A stretch of DNA of 64,000 bases from Candidatus Gastranaerophilales bacterium (GCA_944326485.1 CALVED010000001.1:248001-312000); one strand, 5' to 3'. Shown: positions 8,046 to 18,938, counted from the stretch's first letter. Notes: generated from the sequence alone by a model not told the origin. A program made the numbers and translations.

Positions 8046-10031
8046 ATGGAAAAGAAATTTGAAATATGCTCAAAATATAAACCTTCAGGTGACCAACCCA
8101 AGGCAATAGCCCAGCTCACCGAAGGTATTTATAAAGGCTATGATGCACAAACTCTTTTAGGTATTACAGGTTCTGGTAAAACTTATACAATTGCAAATGT
8201 CATAGAAAAAGTTCAAAGACAAACACTTGTAATTGCACATAACAAAACTCTTGCAGCCCAGCTATACAATGAATTCAAAGAACTTTTTCCAAATAATGCT
8301 GTAGAATACTTTATTAGTTACTATGACTATTATCAACCGGAAGCATACATTCCCAGAAGTGACACTTACATAGAAAAATCAGCGACAATTAATGATGAAA
8401 TTGATAGATTAAGACACAATACAACAAGAAGTTTATATGAAAGGAATGATGTAATTGTTGTCGCTTCTGTAAGTTGCATATATGGGTTAGGTCTTCCTGA
8501 AGAATATTTTAAAGGTGCTCTCAAAATTCAAGTTGGGGATGAAATAGACAGAAATGCTTTCCTAAGAGAACTGGTTAAAATTCAATACACAAGAAATGAT
8601 ATTGAATTAACACGTTCAACTTTTAGACCAAGAGGCGATATAATCGAAATTATGCCTGCTTATGAAAAAATGGTAACAAGAATTTACTTATTTGGAGATG
8701 AAGTAGAAAAAATTACAAGAATTAACCCGGTCTCAGGTGAAATTCTTGAAGATATTGATTCTACTGTTATTTTCCCAGCTGTTCATTACATTTCGGGTGA
8801 TGAAGATAAAGAAGAAACTATTAAATTAATTAGACAAGAATTACAAGAACAAGTTAGAAAATTTGAATTCGAAAATAAACTCATTGAAGCTCAAAGAATA
8901 TATCAACGAACTAATTATGATATTGAAATGATAAAAGAGATGGGCTATTGCAGTGGAATTGAAAATTATTCAAGAATAATAGAGCGCCGTCCCAAAGGCA
9001 GTGCTCCTGCAACTTTATTAGATTATTTTAATGAAGATTTTCTTCTTGTTATAGATGAATCACACGTTACTATTCCGCAATTAAAAGCTATGTATAATGG
9101 AGATCAGGCAAGAAAAAGTGTTCTTGTTGACTATGGTTTCAGACTCCCAAGCGCAAAAGATAATAGACCCTTGAAAATAGAAGAATTTTGGTCTAAAGTA
9201 GGTCAAAAAATATTTGTTTCAGCAACTCCTGCTGATTTTGAGAAAGAAACTTCTTCTCAACTTGTTGAGCAAATTATAAGACCAACAGGACTTGTTGATC
9301 CTGAAATTTTTGTTCGTCCTACTTTGAATCAAGTTGATGATTTAATATCTGAAATAAAAAGAACAACACAAAAAAAAGAAAGAATATTAGTTACAACTCT
9401 TACGAAAAAGATGGCAGAAGATTTATGTGATTATCTTCAACAACTTGGCATAAAAGTAAGATACTTACATAGTGAAATAAAATCTATTGAAAGAGTTGAA
9501 ATTTTAAGAGACTTAAGGCTAGGTTTATTCGATGTTCTAATAGGAGTTAACCTTTTAAGAGAAGGCTTGGATATTCCGGAAGTTTCTCTTGTTGCCATTA
9601 TGGATGCTGATAAAGAAGGTTTCCTTCGTTCAGAAACAAGTTTAATCCAAACCATTGGAAGAGCTGCAAGAAATGTTTGTTCAAAAGTTATTATGTATGC
9701 TGATAAAATTACAGATAGTATGAATAACGCCATTAAAGAAACTGAAAGAAGAAGAAAAATTCAACTTGAGTACAATAAAATAAACAATATTACACCTCAA
9801 ACAATTAAAAAACCTATTGAAAATAATCTTCTTCAACTTGTTGCAAGCTATAGGAACATTGAAGATATTGTCGCAGAAGAAATGGTCGAAAATAATATAT
9901 CTCAAAAAGATTTACCTAAATTGTTAGATAATCTTGAAAAAGCAATGAAAAAAGCAGCATCTATTCTTGATTTTGAAAGGGCTGCTGAAATTCGTAACCA
10001 AATTAAAAAATTAAAGAACATCTCTTCTTGA
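8046..10031 (+). CDS. uvrB: UvrABC excinuclease subunit B
   Basis: UvrB is the damage-verifying helicase-like core of nucleotide excision repair; it takes DNA from UvrA and recruits UvrC. The 661 residues are full length. They show Walker A GITGSGKT near 40, the flexible beta-hairpin [11 protein letters not shown] near 95-105, DESH near 340, VSATPADFE, the [17 protein letters not shown] and QTIGRAARN helicase motifs, and a C-terminal UVR motif ([23 protein letters not shown], shown in part). No strong SD precedes the ATG, only AT-rich sequence. Its 3' end overlaps the convergent membrane gene by 21 bp. Confidence 0.97.
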   Translation: MEKKFEICSKYKPSGDQPKAIAQLTEGIYKGYDAQTLLGITGSGKTYTIANVIEKVQRQTLVIAHNKTLAAQLYNEFKELFPNNAVEYFISYYDYYQPEAYIPRSDTYIEKSATINDEIDRLRHNTTRSLYERNDVIVVASVSCIYGLGLPEEYFKGALKIQVGDEIDRNAFLRELVKIQYTRNDIELTRSTFRPRGDIIEIMPAYEKMVTRIYLFGDEVEKITRINPVSGEILEDIDSTVIFPAVHYISGDEDKEETIKLIRQELQEQVRKFEFENKLIEAQRIYQRTNYDIEMIKEMGYCSGIENYSRIIERRPKGSAPATLLDYFNEDFLLVIDESHVTIPQLKAMYNGDQARKSVLVDYGFRLPSAKDNRPLKIEEFWSKVGQKIFVSATPADFEKETSSQLVEQIIRPTGLVDPEIFVRPTLNQVDDLISEIKRTTQKKERILVTTLTKKMAEDLCDYLQQLGIKVRYLHSEIKSIERVEILRDLRLGLFDVLIGVNLLREGLDIPEVSLVAIMDADKEGFLRSETSLIQTIGRAARNVCSKVIMYADKITDSMNNAIKETERRRKIQLEYNKINNITPQTIKKPIENNLLQLVASYRNIEDIVAEEMVENNISQKDLPKLLDNLEKAMKKAASILDFERAAEIRNQIKKLKNISS

Positions 10032-10730
10032 TTTTACGGCAGGAATTACATCCTCATATAAATCTGAAGAATATGAAAATATTAAAAGAAATGAAAGTAC
10101 TATAACAAAAGAATATAATATAGATATTCCTATATTACCATCGCCTAACATTTCAAATAATAATCTATATATTAGATATGATAACAAAATAACAATAAAA
10201 AAATACTGTATAACAAAAGCAAGAAAGGCAACAATAAAATTACCTGATGCTTCAAAAACTTTGTTTAATTTTAATCCATCAGCAATACTACCATTCACAC
10301 TGTATAAAACAGTCGGAACAATTATAAAGGGAACTAAAAACGAAATTACACAAATATATAAAATAAACATAGCAAAAGGTTCTTCAAGAACTACATATGA
10401 TTGAATAAAGTAACAAGCTATTATTAGAATTGCAATTCCCGGGAAAGCAACAATTGATGATCCAATAGCTTTTATTATAACTTCTGGTATTGTAAAGATA
10501 CCTGGCATTAATGGTGATTTATTGTTTATATTTCTATTCATTATAACAGATGAACAACCAAGATAAAGCATGAATAATCCAATCAAAATATGTATATTTT
10601 CTTTAAATATAGTTTGTGACACATATTCATCTTGTAAAATATAAAAGACAGGAACAGTTAATACAAAAAGTTTAACAACCCACCATTTATCACTTAGCAG
10701 ATTTCTTGCTGCATTTACTACAGATGCCAT
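10011..10730 (-). CDS. Polytopic membrane protein downstream of ftsH
   Basis: The 239-residue protein has about six hydrophobic segments (near 16-33, 45-62, 86-110, 120-145, 168-192 and 200-220). Short charged ends suggest an inner-membrane location. No family is recognised. It begins 23 bp after the ftsH stop on the same strand, so it is probably co-transcribed and could be a substrate or partner of FtsH; that link rests on position only. Its 3' end overlaps uvrB by 21 bp in convergent orientation. Confidence 0.6.
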   Translation of the reverse strand: MASVVNAARNLLSDKWWVVKLFVLTVPVFYILQDEYVSQTIFKENIHILIGLFMLYLGCSSVIMNRNINNKSPLMPGIFTIPEVIIKAIGSSIVAFPGIAILIIACYFIQSYVVLEEPFAMFILYICVISFLVPFIIVPTVLYSVNGSIADGLKLNKVFEASGNFIVAFLAFVIQYFFIVILLSYLIYRLLFEMLGDGNIGISILYSFVIVLSFLLIFSYSSDLYEDVIPAVKSRRDVL

Positions 10731-10753
10731 TTAAGAATTTTCTCCTATTTATT

Positions 10754-12622
10754 TTATAACTTATCATTAAATTCTTCACCCTTAACTTTTATAATAATTT
10801 CTGTAACATCACTGTCATCAAGGGTTTCTTTTTCTAGAAGTTCTTTTGCAATTGCTTCTAATAAATCTCTATTTTCTGTAAGTAATTGTTTTGCTACATT
10901 ATATCTTTCATCTATTATTTTCTTTACTTCTCTATCTAAATCCGCAGCAATTTCTTCAGAAAAATCTCGTGTTGTACCAAAATCTCTACCCATAAATACA
11001 TGTTCTTGGGATTTTCCATAAGTCATAGCACCCATCTTTTCAGACATACCCCAAGCAGTAACCATCTTTTTGGCAATTCCTGTAACTTTTTCAAGGTCAG
11101 AAGAAGCACCAGTTGAAATTTTATCTGCACCATATACAATTTCTTCAGCAACTCTACCGCCAAGAATCATAGTAATTTGATCTAACAATTTTGCCTTGCT
11201 CACATGAACTTTATTATCTTCTGGTTTTGTCCATGTAATACCTAATGCATATCCTCTCGGAATAATAGTGACTTTGTGCAATTCATCACAATCTTTTAAC
11301 AATTTAGCAAGAAGAGCATGACCTACTTCATGATAAGATGTTATTTCTTTATCCTCATCTGTCATTACTTTGCTTTTCTTTTCAATACCAGCAATTACTC
11401 TATCAATTGCATCATCAATTTCAGCCATATTTATAACAGATTTATTTCTTCTGGCTGCTAAAAGAGCAGATTCATTTAATAGACTTTGTAAGTCAGCACC
11501 TGTAAAACCAGGGGTTCTTTTTGCTAAAACCTTTAAATCTACATCTTTATCTAATGGTTTTCCTTTAGCATGCACCTCAAGAATTTTTTCTCTTCCTTTT
11601 ACATCAGGTAAACTTACCATTATTTGTCTATCAAATCTACCCGGTCTTAATAGCGCATTATCTAATATATCAGGTCTATTTGTAGCAGCAAGAATTATTA
11701 TATTTGTATTACCATCAAATCCATCCATTTCGACAAGTAATTGGTTAAGAGTTTGTTCTCTTTCATCATGCCCGCCACCTAAGCCTGCTCCTCTTTGTCT
11801 TCCTACTGCATCTATTTCATCTATAAAAACAATGCAAGGTTGATGCTTTTTAGCTTGTTCGAATAAATCTCTAACTCTTGAAGCACCAACACCAACAAAC
11901 ATTTCAACAAAGTCAGAACCGCTTATAGAAAAGAAAGGAACGCCAGCTTCTCCGGCAACAGCTTTTGCCATTAATGTTTTACCTGTACCGGGAGCACCAA
12001 CTAAAAGAACACCTTTAGGTATTTTTGCACCCAATTTTAAATATTTCTCTCCATTTTTTAAGAAATCAACTATTTCTTCTAATTCTTGTTTTTCTTCATC
12101 TATACCGGCCACATCATTAAATGTTATTTTTACTTTACTATCTAACATCATTTTTGCTTTACTTTTACCGAATGATAAAGCTTGAGAGCCTCCGGTTTGT
12201 ATAATCTTAGCTAAGATTATAAAGAATGCTATTATTAATAATATTGGAAGAGCTGTACCCATTAATCCCATAAAAGAATTTGATTCATTTGATTTTTTTA
12301 TTTCTATATTTACATTATTTGACTCTAATACAGGATATAATGACGTATCATTAACAGGTATATTTACCTTATACCTCAAAGATGCTGTAACTGTTTCTTT
12401 CCCATCTATATTTGTTTTGATATCTTCATTAATAGGAATTGCTGTAACTGTGTCATTATCAATTACTACTTGTTTAATCTCTGCATTTTTTACTTTCGAA
12501 AGAAATTCAGTATATGATAAAACTTTTGTAGAAGTTGTTGGACCCGCAAAAAGCATTGAAGCTAATGCTAAAACCAAAATTCCTACAACTAACCATATTC
12601 CCATTGATTGATTCTTATTCAT
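10754..12622 (-). CDS. ftsH: ATP-dependent zinc metalloprotease FtsH
   Basis: FtsH is the membrane-anchored AAA+ protease that extracts and degrades misfolded membrane proteins and selected cytosolic regulators. The 622-residue protein has membrane segments at 9-26 and about 120-141 flanking a periplasmic domain. The AAA module has Walker A GAPGTGKT (209-216), [13 protein letters not shown] and the second region of homology ([19 protein letters not shown]). The protease has the zinc motif HEVGH. Length and order are canonical. TATTATAAG upstream could serve as a -10. It leads a likely two-gene operon with the membrane protein downstream. Confidence 0.97.
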   Translation of the reverse strand: MNKNQSMGIWLVVGILVLALASMLFAGPTTSTKVLSYTEFLSKVKNAEIKQVVIDNDTVTAIPINEDIKTNIDGKETVTASLRYKVNIPVNDTSLYPVLESNNVNIEIKKSNESNSFMGLMGTALPILLIIAFFIILAKIIQTGGSQALSFGKSKAKMMLDSKVKITFNDVAGIDEEKQELEEIVDFLKNGEKYLKLGAKIPKGVLLVGAPGTGKTLMAKAVAGEAGVPFFSISGSDFVEMFVGVGASRVRDLFEQAKKHQPCIVFIDEIDAVGRQRGAGLGGGHDEREQTLNQLLVEMDGFDGNTNIIILAATNRPDILDNALLRPGRFDRQIMVSLPDVKGREKILEVHAKGKPLDKDVDLKVLAKRTPGFTGADLQSLLNESALLAARRNKSVINMAEIDDAIDRVIAGIEKKSKVMTDEDKEITSYHEVGHALLAKLLKDCDELHKVTIIPRGYALGITWTKPEDNKVHVSKAKLLDQITMILGGRVAEEIVYGADKISTGASSDLEKVTGIAKKMVTAWGMSEKMGAMTYGKSQEHVFMGRDFGTTRDFSEEIAADLDREVKKIIDERYNVAKQLLTENRDLLEAIAKELLEKETLDDSDVTEIIIKVKGEEFNDKL

Positions 12623-12692
12623 TTTAAAACCCTTATAATAACATTTTCTAACAAATTATAGCATTAAATATAGTATTAAAAAATACTATATT

Positions 12693-14078
12693 CTATTTAA
12701 CTCTGCCATACATATCTTCATATCTTATAATATCATCTTCAGCAATATATTCACCTTTCTGAACCTCTAATATTTTTAATGGTTCTTTGGTTAAATTTTG
12801 AAGAGAATGTTTTGCTTTTACTGGTATATTAATGCTTTGTCTCTTTTGCATTATATGTTTTTCACCATCCAATATAACAGTTGCACTCCCTTCTAATACA
12901 ACCCAGTGTTCTGATCTATGATTATGTGATTGTAAAGATAATTTATGACCAGGGGAAACATTTATAATTTTTGTCAACCATCCTTGTCCTCCATTTAGAC
13001 AAGTATAATATCCCCAAGGTCTAAAAACTGTTTTATGAGATTCGATTGTCTCACTTTTGTTTTTTCTGAGTTCCTTTACTATATTATTTATGTTCGCAGC
13101 TTTATCTTTATTACAAACAAGAATAGCATCTTCCGTTTCAATAACAACTAAATTATTTACACCTGATACAGCAACCAATTCTTTTGATGAATATACAAAA
13201 GAATCTTTTACCTTATCTAATAATACATTGCCATGAACAACGTTTCCTTTAGAATCTTTGTTCTCATTATTATAAACAGCTTGCCAAGAACCATAATCAT
13301 GCCATTTAGTATTTAACTCAACTACTGCTAAATTATTATATTTTTCTATAATTGCATAATCTATTGATATTGAAGGTATTTTTTCATAATTTATGTATTC
13401 AATTTTGTTATTTTCGTCAAACATTTCTTTATTCATATTTGATATAATTTCAGGTGCATATTTTTGAAATGCCTCTAACAAAACAGAAACTTTTGCAACA
13501 TAAATACCACAATTCCAGAAATAATCACTGTTATCTAAAAATTTAATTGCATTTTCTAATGATGGTTTTTCTATAAATTTATCAACTTTTCTACCTTCTT
13601 TATATTTGTTTCCTGCTTTTATATATCCATATCCTGTTTCAGGATATAAAGGTCTGACTCCTATAGAACAAATATACCCACTATTTGCTATCGTTTTTGC
13701 CTTATTAATTGCATTAAGAAATTCTTCTTTATTATCAACAGAAAAATCGACAGGAAGAATAACAACGACCTCATCTCTTTTATTTTTTATATAAGTAAGA
13801 GCCGCTGCTACAGCAGGAGCTGTATTTTTTACCATTGGTTCTGATATTATAATAGGATTATTATATAATTCTTTTAATTGCAATCTGGTATCTATTGTTT
13901 GTCTAATATTTGTTACAGAAATTATATTTTTCTGCGTTACTATTGATGAAGCAACCTCATAAGTGTTTTGAAGAAGAGTTTTATTTCCATATAATCTTAA
14001 TAATGATTTAGGATATAAATCCCTAGATATAGGCCATAACCTTTCTCCCGAACCACCTATTAATATTATACATTTCAT
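12693..14078 (-). CDS. manC: Mannose-1-phosphate guanylyltransferase (ManC type)
   Basis: The enzyme makes GDP-mannose from mannose-1-phosphate and GTP for surface polysaccharides. The 461 residues are full length. They begin with the nucleotidyltransferase signature GGSGERLWPISRDLYPKSL; the domain extends to ~280 and includes FVEKP-like FIEKPS and SIDYAIIEK. The C-terminal cupin (~350-455) has SLQSHNHRSEHWVVLEG, which in bifunctional ManC/AlgA carries phosphomannose isomerase activity. Whether isomerase is active here is not certain. TAGGAGT is a strong SD. It stands alone, with an intergenic repeat upstream. Confidence 0.93.
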   Translation of the reverse strand: MKCIILIGGSGERLWPISRDLYPKSLLRLYGNKTLLQNTYEVASSIVTQKNIISVTNIRQTIDTRLQLKELYNNPIIISEPMVKNTAPAVAAALTYIKNKRDEVVVILPVDFSVDNKEEFLNAINKAKTIANSGYICSIGVRPLYPETGYGYIKAGNKYKEGRKVDKFIEKPSLENAIKFLDNSDYFWNCGIYVAKVSVLLEAFQKYAPEIISNMNKEMFDENNKIEYINYEKIPSISIDYAIIEKYNNLAVVELNTKWHDYGSWQAVYNNENKDSKGNVVHGNVLLDKVKDSFVYSSKELVAVSGVNNLVVIETEDAILVCNKDKAANINNIVKELRKNKSETIESHKTVFRPWGYYTCLNGGQGWLTKIINVSPGHKLSLQSHNHRSEHWVVLEGSATVILDGEKHIMQKRQSINIPVKAKHSLQNLTKEPLKILEVQKGEYIAEDDIIRYEDMYGRVK

Positions 14079-14162
14079 CTATCTACTCCTAAATACATTT
14101 TTAAGTTTTTGCAAGATTATATTACCATAAATTTTTTTAGCTGTCGTATTATTACATCTTAA

Positions 14163-14350
14163 TAATTTAATCTAATACCGCACTTTATTACTTTTTCTAA
14201 CCAGCAAAAGAACTGCTCGCCTTTAAAGAAGTTACAATCCAACATTTCACTAGGCATACAAAAGCTTAATTAATGACAAAGTTTTTAGTTCGTTTTATAA
14301 AAAATTCACTTACTTTACAAATTATAGTAGATTTTTTCTTTAACAATTTA
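14163..14350 (+). repeat. Interspersed intergenic repeat, copy 3 (long form, degenerate)
   Basis: Begins TTTAATCTAATACCGCAC and keeps the long-form middle (ACAAAGTTTTTAGTTCG) and the closing TTCACTTAC...TAGATTTTTTC. Hairpin 1 has decayed. It occupies most of the 404-bp gap between manC and the MerR-like gene. The remaining ~130 bp before the gene is AT-rich promoter-type sequence in which I see nothing else. Confidence 0.7.
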
Positions 14351-14482
14351 ACAAATTCTATTACTAAATTTTTTCAAATTGAAAAGATATGTAAAGATAA
14401 TCACATATCTTAGACAAATACAAAAAAAGAATATATAATATTTTTAGCAGTATTCATGCTTAAATCTAAAGGGGATTGTTTT

Positions 14483-15010
14483 ATGGGAATATCTACGGTA
14501 GAAAAAGTTGAGAGTAAAGAGTTTTCACCTAAAGAAATCAGAGAAATGTTAGGTATTGATAATTCTCAAATTCAGGAATTATGTAAAATTGCTGACATTA
14601 AACTGAAGAAAAATGAAAGAGGTCTTACTTATTTTACTCAAGATGATGCTAAAATTTTAAGCTCCGTTAGATTTCAAGACAAAAATGTTACAAAACTTCC
14701 TGCAAAAAATACAACCTTTAAAGGTTCTAATTCAATTACAAGTGCATCTATTGTTCAACTTGTTGATACACTAAGAAATATTGAAAAAAATATGACTGAT
14801 AAGCTAACATCTTTGTTAGATGAAAAACTTGATGGTATGGATGATGTTGTAATGGAGCTTATTAGAGTTAAAACTGAAAATGAAACAATGCGTTTTAAAA
14901 TTAATGAATTAAATAAAGAAAACTATAAACTAAAAAAAGAAATTAATTCCTTTAAAAAAGTTCCATTTGGTTTTTATGCAAAAACATCTTCTGAAAATAA
15001 TTTATTTTAA
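14483..15010 (+). CDS. MerR-like helix-turn-helix protein with coiled coil
   Basis: I place the start at the second ATG (14483), giving 175 residues, because AAAGGGG lies 8-14 bp before it; an upstream ATG at 14456 has no SD. The N-terminus (FSPKEIREMLGIDNSQIQ to YFTQDDAKIL) looks like a MerR-type winged helix. A linker rich in Ser/Thr follows, then a C-terminal coiled coil (VKTENETMRFKINELNKENY). The layout resembles RacA-like chromosome-organising proteins or effector-less MerR proteins. There is no Cys or ligand-binding domain. It is flanked on both sides by copies of the intergenic repeat. The function is unknown. Confidence 0.65.
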   Translation: MGISTVEKVESKEFSPKEIREMLGIDNSQIQELCKIADIKLKKNERGLTYFTQDDAKILSSVRFQDKNVTKLPAKNTTFKGSNSITSASIVQLVDTLRNIEKNMTDKLTSLLDEKLDGMDDVVMELIRVKTENETMRFKINELNKENYKLKKEINSFKKVPFGFYAKTSSENNLF

Positions 15011-15013
15011 ATA

Positions 15014-15204
15014 AATTATATAATCCAGTATCACTCTTTGTTACCGAGTTATCCTCGAAACGAAGTACTTACTTTTTGAAAACGCTGCTCACCTTCGTTT
15101 CACTACGGATACAAGCTAACTCAAAAACAAAATTTTTGTTCGTTTTGTAAAAAAATTCACTCACACTTTCAGCTTGTTGTAAATGTTTTCTCTGACTAAA
15201 TTAT
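15014..15204 (+). repeat. Interspersed intergenic repeat, copy 4 (long form)
   Basis: TAATCCAGTATCACTCTTTG opens the copy. Hairpin 1 is in the common orientation (CCGAGTTATCCTCG). The long-form insert has GCTGCTCACC, ACGGATACAAGCT and TTCGTTTTGTAAAA. The right edge TCTCTGACTAAATTATAT supplies the TAA stop of nagA. It fills the whole gap between two convergent genes and could terminate both. Confidence 0.8.
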
Positions 15205-16130
15205 ATAAAGTCCACCTTTATTATTTCATTATATTCATTCCAATATACATTTAATATATTTAAAATATTATGATAACTGTATTGATTTGAAGTTGTACAT
15301 TTTATTGCATTTTCAAATGTCATAAGTTTTTTATCAACAAGATTTTTTACTATATCACATAAAAGCATCGAACTTCCGGCAAGAGTGCCATCTTTACTTA
15401 CCAAATTGCCTTCTTTATTATATATTTCCTTTCCAGCAAAAATCATAGAATCTTTATCTGAATGTGCTAAAGGAAGTGCATCACTTATTAATAATATTTT
15501 ATCTAATGCTTTTTGTTTAAAGGTAATTTTTAATACATTATCATTTACATGTTTTGAATCAGCAATTATTTCAATAAAAATATCATCACTACATAATGCT
15601 TCAACTACACTAGATTTATTTCTATGGTGAAAAGCACCCATTGCATTATACAAATGTGTAACTTGATGAATTTTACCAAAATCAACTGACTCACTATGAC
15701 CAAGAGATACCTTAATCCCTTTATAATTCAAATATTCTCTAAAAGAACCGGAATAATCAAACTCAGGTGCAAGTGTTACTATTTTTATTATTTCATCTTC
15801 AATTTCTTTATAAAGGCTAATTTCAAGCGGTAAAATATACTTAGCATCATGAATCCCTGCTTTTTTAGGATTAATAAACGGACCTTCTAAATGGACTCCT
15901 ATTATTTGAGCCATTTTTCTATTCTGAGTCATTTTAGCTTCTTTTATAACAGATATTCGTTCTTTTATTAATTTTAAATCAGCAGTCATTATAGTAGGGA
16001 AAAAAGCAGTTACTCCATTTTGAGCAAGTAAAATTGCTGCTTGATGAATATCTTCTATAGAACAATCCATAAAATCTATACCAAATGCACCATGTATATG
16101 CTGTTCTACTAAACCTTGAGTTATTTTCAT
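15201..16130 (-). CDS. nagA: N-acetylglucosamine-6-phosphate deacetylase, compact form
   Basis: NagA removes acetate from GlcNAc-6-phosphate in amino-sugar recycling. Diagnostic metal and catalytic motifs of this amidohydrolase are present: QHIHGAFGIDF (11-20), HLEGPFINP, SLGHSES, THLYNAMGAFHHR and LISDALP. At 309 residues it is about 70 shorter than typical NagA. It starts directly at the metal-binding HxH and lacks most of the N-terminal beta-sandwich; no start further upstream fits because rpe ends 1 bp away. It is last in the pyrH operon, and its stop codon comes from a repeat edge. Activity is likely but not certain given the missing domain. Confidence 0.82.
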   Translation of the reverse strand: MKITQGLVEQHIHGAFGIDFMDCSIEDIHQAAILLAQNGVTAFFPTIMTADLKLIKERISVIKEAKMTQNRKMAQIIGVHLEGPFINPKKAGIHDAKYILPLEISLYKEIEDEIIKIVTLAPEFDYSGSFREYLNYKGIKVSLGHSESVDFGKIHQVTHLYNAMGAFHHRNKSSVVEALCSDDIFIEIIADSKHVNDNVLKITFKQKALDKILLISDALPLAHSDKDSMIFAGKEIYNKEGNLVSKDGTLAGSSMLLCDIVKNLVDKKLMTFENAIKCTTSNQYSYHNILNILNVYWNEYNEIIKVDFI

Positions 16131-16131
16131 A

Positions 16132-16773
16132 CTACCTCAATGAAGCAATCGCTTCTTTCATATTACTACTCGTGTATAAATAATTACCGGCAACAAGAGA
16201 TGTAGCACCATAATCACGGCAAATTTTTGCAGTATCTTTATTTATTCCACCATCTACTTGTATTATTATGTTCTTATTTAGTTGTGATTTTATTTCTTTT
16301 ATTTTTAATGCACAATTTTCCATAAATTTTTGACCGCCGAAACCCGGTTCAACTGTCATTATTAATACCATATCGACTATATCAATATAAGGAAATATTT
16401 CTTCCGATTTTGTATTTGGTTTTATAGAGATACCAACTTTTACATTATACGATCTTATCAAATCTATTATTTCTACTATTTTATTTTTTGCAGCTTCATA
16501 ATGAAATGTTATTATATCAGCACCAGCTAAAGCAAAGTCTTTTATATATTTTTCAGGATTCTCTATCATTAAATGAACATCTAAAGGAATAGAAGAAACC
16601 CTTTTGAGTGCTTTTACAACAGGAGCCCCTATTGTTATATTAGGGACAAAATGACCATCCATTACATCTACATGCACCCAATCCGCACCACAATTTTCTA
16701 ATTTTTTTATTTCATTTTCTAAATTAGCGAAATCACTTGATAATATTGATGGAGAAATATATATTTTGCTCAT
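16132..16773 (-). CDS. rpe: Ribulose-phosphate 3-epimerase
   Basis: This TIM-barrel enzyme interconverts ribulose-5-phosphate and xylulose-5-phosphate in the pentose phosphate pathway. The 213 residues are the usual length. Signatures are SPSILSSDFANL at the N-terminus, HVDVMDGHFVPNITIG with a metal ligand and catalytic Asp, DVHLMIENPEKYI, TVEPGFGGQKF, and VDGGINKDTA for phosphate binding. It is separated from rnc by 4 bp and from nagA by 1 bp, so it is translated within one operon. Confidence 0.96.
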   Translation of the reverse strand: MSKIYISPSILSSDFANLENEIKKLENCGADWVHVDVMDGHFVPNITIGAPVVKALKRVSSIPLDVHLMIENPEKYIKDFALAGADIITFHYEAAKNKIVEIIDLIRSYNVKVGISIKPNTKSEEIFPYIDIVDMVLIMTVEPGFGGQKFMENCALKIKEIKSQLNKNIIIQVDGGINKDTAKICRDYGATSLVAGNYLYTSSNMKEAIASLR

Positions 16774-16777
16774 TATT

Positions 16778-17497
16778 TTAAATTTCCTTATTTTCTCTTA
16801 ACAACCTTAAAGCATTAATAGCAGCTATTTTTTCCGCTTCTTTTTTTGTTTTCCCTTCTCCTCTGCCTAACTCTTTATTCTCATATTCCACACTAACCAA
16901 ATATGTTTTATTATGAGCAAGACCTTTTTCATCTAACAACTTATATACCGGTAAATCTTTATTCTTCCCTTGTGTATATTGTTGTAATATTTCTTTTGAG
17001 TTATATGAAAATAATATTTCTTCACCATTCATATCTATTGAACTATACATTTTATAAATAAAATCTTTAGCAAAATTATAACCTAAAGACTTATATATAG
17101 AACCGAATAAAGCCTCTATAGAACAAGCTAAAATTGACTCTTTTAATCTTCCACCATCTTTTTCTTCGTGTTCTCCAATATTAATATATTTATTTAATTC
17201 TATAGTTAAAGCCATTTTTGAAATAAAATTATCACTCACAAGATAACTTCTTATTTTTGTAAGTTTACCTTCATCATATTCTTCATACTTATCATATAAG
17301 TAATTACTAATAACAAGCCTTAAAACAGAATCACCTAAAAATTCCAATCTTTCATAGTCGGGGGAATTTTCTCTATTCACTTCAAAATTAAAAGATGGAT
17401 GAGTTAAAGCTTCATCTAATAAATTACAATCAATAGATTTTAATTCCAATTTGTTAATTAATTCTTTTAAAAGTTTTTTTCTAGCTGCAGATAACAT
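16778..17497 (-). CDS. rnc: Ribonuclease III
   Basis: RNase III cleaves double-stranded RNA in rRNA processing and mRNA turnover. The 239-residue protein has the catalytic domain signature ERLEFLGDSVLRLVIS near residues 46-61, the second acidic cluster SILACSIEALFGSIYK, and a C-terminal dsRNA-binding domain (DEKGLAHNKTYLVSVEY to EAEKIAAINALRLL). The start overlaps the cdsA 3' end by 17 bp. Full length and no oddities. Confidence 0.96.
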   Translation of the reverse strand: MLSAARKKLLKELINKLELKSIDCNLLDEALTHPSFNFEVNRENSPDYERLEFLGDSVLRLVISNYLYDKYEEYDEGKLTKIRSYLVSDNFISKMALTIELNKYINIGEHEEKDGGRLKESILACSIEALFGSIYKSLGYNFAKDFIYKMYSSIDMNGEEILFSYNSKEILQQYTQGKNKDLPVYKLLDEKGLAHNKTYLVSVEYENKELGRGEGKTKKEAEKIAAINALRLLRENKEI

Positions 17498-18377
17498 AGA
17501 AAACTTTCTTTATAAATTCCGTTATTACAGGAAAAGTAATTCCTGAAAGAATAAAGTATTTTATATAATAATAAGCAACAGGTACAGAAAATAGATAACT
17601 ATCAGCTCTATCTAAAAATCCGCCATGTCCGGGAAGAGAATTACCTGAATCCTTAACCCCTGCATCTCTTTTAATTAAAGATTCTGACAAATCACCCAGT
17701 TGTGCCATTACCGTAACAATAATACTTAAAACTAATGAATGATAAAAAGAAATACCAATGAATTTTCCTATGACCAAGCCTGTAATTACTGCACATATCC
17801 CACCGGCTAAAGCTCCTTCTATTGTTTTCTTAGGACTTATAACCGGAGATAATTTATGTTTTCCAAACTTAACACCAAAGAAATATGCAGCAATGTCAGT
17901 TAGAAGAATTACAAAAAATATAAAAACTAGAAAATATAAACCTTGTTTAAATGTTATGTTAAATAAAGAAATACTTGGTCCCATCTGTCTTACTAAACAT
18001 ACATGACAAGGCATCCAAGCAATTAAAAAACCAAGTATTGTAGTTGCAACATTTGCAATATATGGTTGCCTTCCTCTAAATAATACAGCAAGGAAAGAAC
18101 CTATTGTACCAATTAATAATACTAATGGTATTAAATTATCGTACCCGCAAGCAGAAACTAAAACCATTGATACTGATATTATAAGTATTACTTTAAAAAA
18201 CGGAAGAAAACCTTTATTTCTCAATATATCCGCATATTCTTTTGAAGCAATAATTATAAATATTAGAAGAAAAGCTAAAAGCCACTTTCCTCCTAATATT
18301 ATACAAGTAAAAACCAAAGCACCTATTGCAAAACCTGTAATTAAGCGATTTTTTAATAGAGTATCCAACACTGCCAC
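17481..18377 (-). CDS. cdsA: Phosphatidate cytidylyltransferase
   Basis: CdsA makes CDP-diacylglycerol from phosphatidic acid and CTP, the branch point for membrane phospholipids. The 298-residue polytopic membrane protein has about eight membrane segments. The family signature near the C-terminus is clear: ESLIKRDAGVKDSGNSLPGH followed by GGFLDRADS. It shares one base with the preceding frr gene and overlaps rnc, within the pyrH-frr-cdsA arrangement that is conserved in many bacteria. Confidence 0.95.
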   Translation of the reverse strand: MAVLDTLLKNRLITGFAIGALVFTCIILGGKWLLAFLLIFIIIASKEYADILRNKGFLPFFKVILIISVSMVLVSACGYDNLIPLVLLIGTIGSFLAVLFRGRQPYIANVATTILGFLIAWMPCHVCLVRQMGPSISLFNITFKQGLYFLVFIFFVILLTDIAAYFFGVKFGKHKLSPVISPKKTIEGALAGGICAVITGLVIGKFIGISFYHSLVLSIIVTVMAQLGDLSESLIKRDAGVKDSGNSLPGHGGFLDRADSYLFSVPVAYYYIKYFILSGITFPVITEFIKKVFYVICS

Positions 18378-18937
18378 TATACTGTTAAAACCTCTTTTTC
18401 TTTTTCTGCAGCTAAATCATCAGAAATTTTAATATATTTATCTGTAACTTTTTGAATTTTATCTTGGTTATCTTTTACTATATCTTCCGATAAATTTTCT
18501 GATTTCTCAAGCTTCTTTAATTCATCAGCCATATCTCTTCTGATATTACGAATAGCAACCTTTGTATCTTCACACACTTTTTTCACATCTTTACAAATTT
18601 CTTTTCTTTTATCAGTAGTCAAAGGAGGGAAAACAAGTCTTACTACAATACCGTCACTATTTGGAGTAATTCCCAAATCTGCCTTCGCCAAAGCTTTTTC
18701 TACTTCTTTTAATACAGTTTTATCATAAGGTGCAATAACTAAAGTAGTACCATCTTGAACACTTACTTGTGATAACTGTCTTAAAGGAGTTGGCACTCCA
18801 TAATATTCAACCATTACTTTATCTAAAATTAAAGGATTAGCTCTTCCTGTTCTTATTGAAACAAATTCTTTTTTCATTTGTCCAATAGCTTTTTCCATTT
18901 TTTCATTACCGACTTGAAACATTGACTCCAATGTCAT
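18377..18937 (-). CDS. frr: Ribosome recycling factor
   Basis: RRF, with EF-G, splits post-termination ribosomes. The 186 residues are the normal length. Conserved stretches include SIRTGRANPLILDKVMVEYY, GVPTPLRQLSQVS, PYDKTVLKEVEKAL, LTTDKRKEICKDVKK and VAIRNIRRDMADELKK. It begins 1 bp after the pyrH stop, the usual pyrH-frr coupling. Nothing unusual. Confidence 0.97.
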   Translation of the reverse strand: MTLESMFQVGNEKMEKAIGQMKKEFVSIRTGRANPLILDKVMVEYYGVPTPLRQLSQVSVQDGTTLVIAPYDKTVLKEVEKALAKADLGITPNSDGIVVRLVFPPLTTDKRKEICKDVKKVCEDTKVAIRNIRRDMADELKKLEKSENLSEDIVKDNQDKIQKVTDKYIKISDDLAAEKEKEVLTV

Positions 18938-18938
18938 A

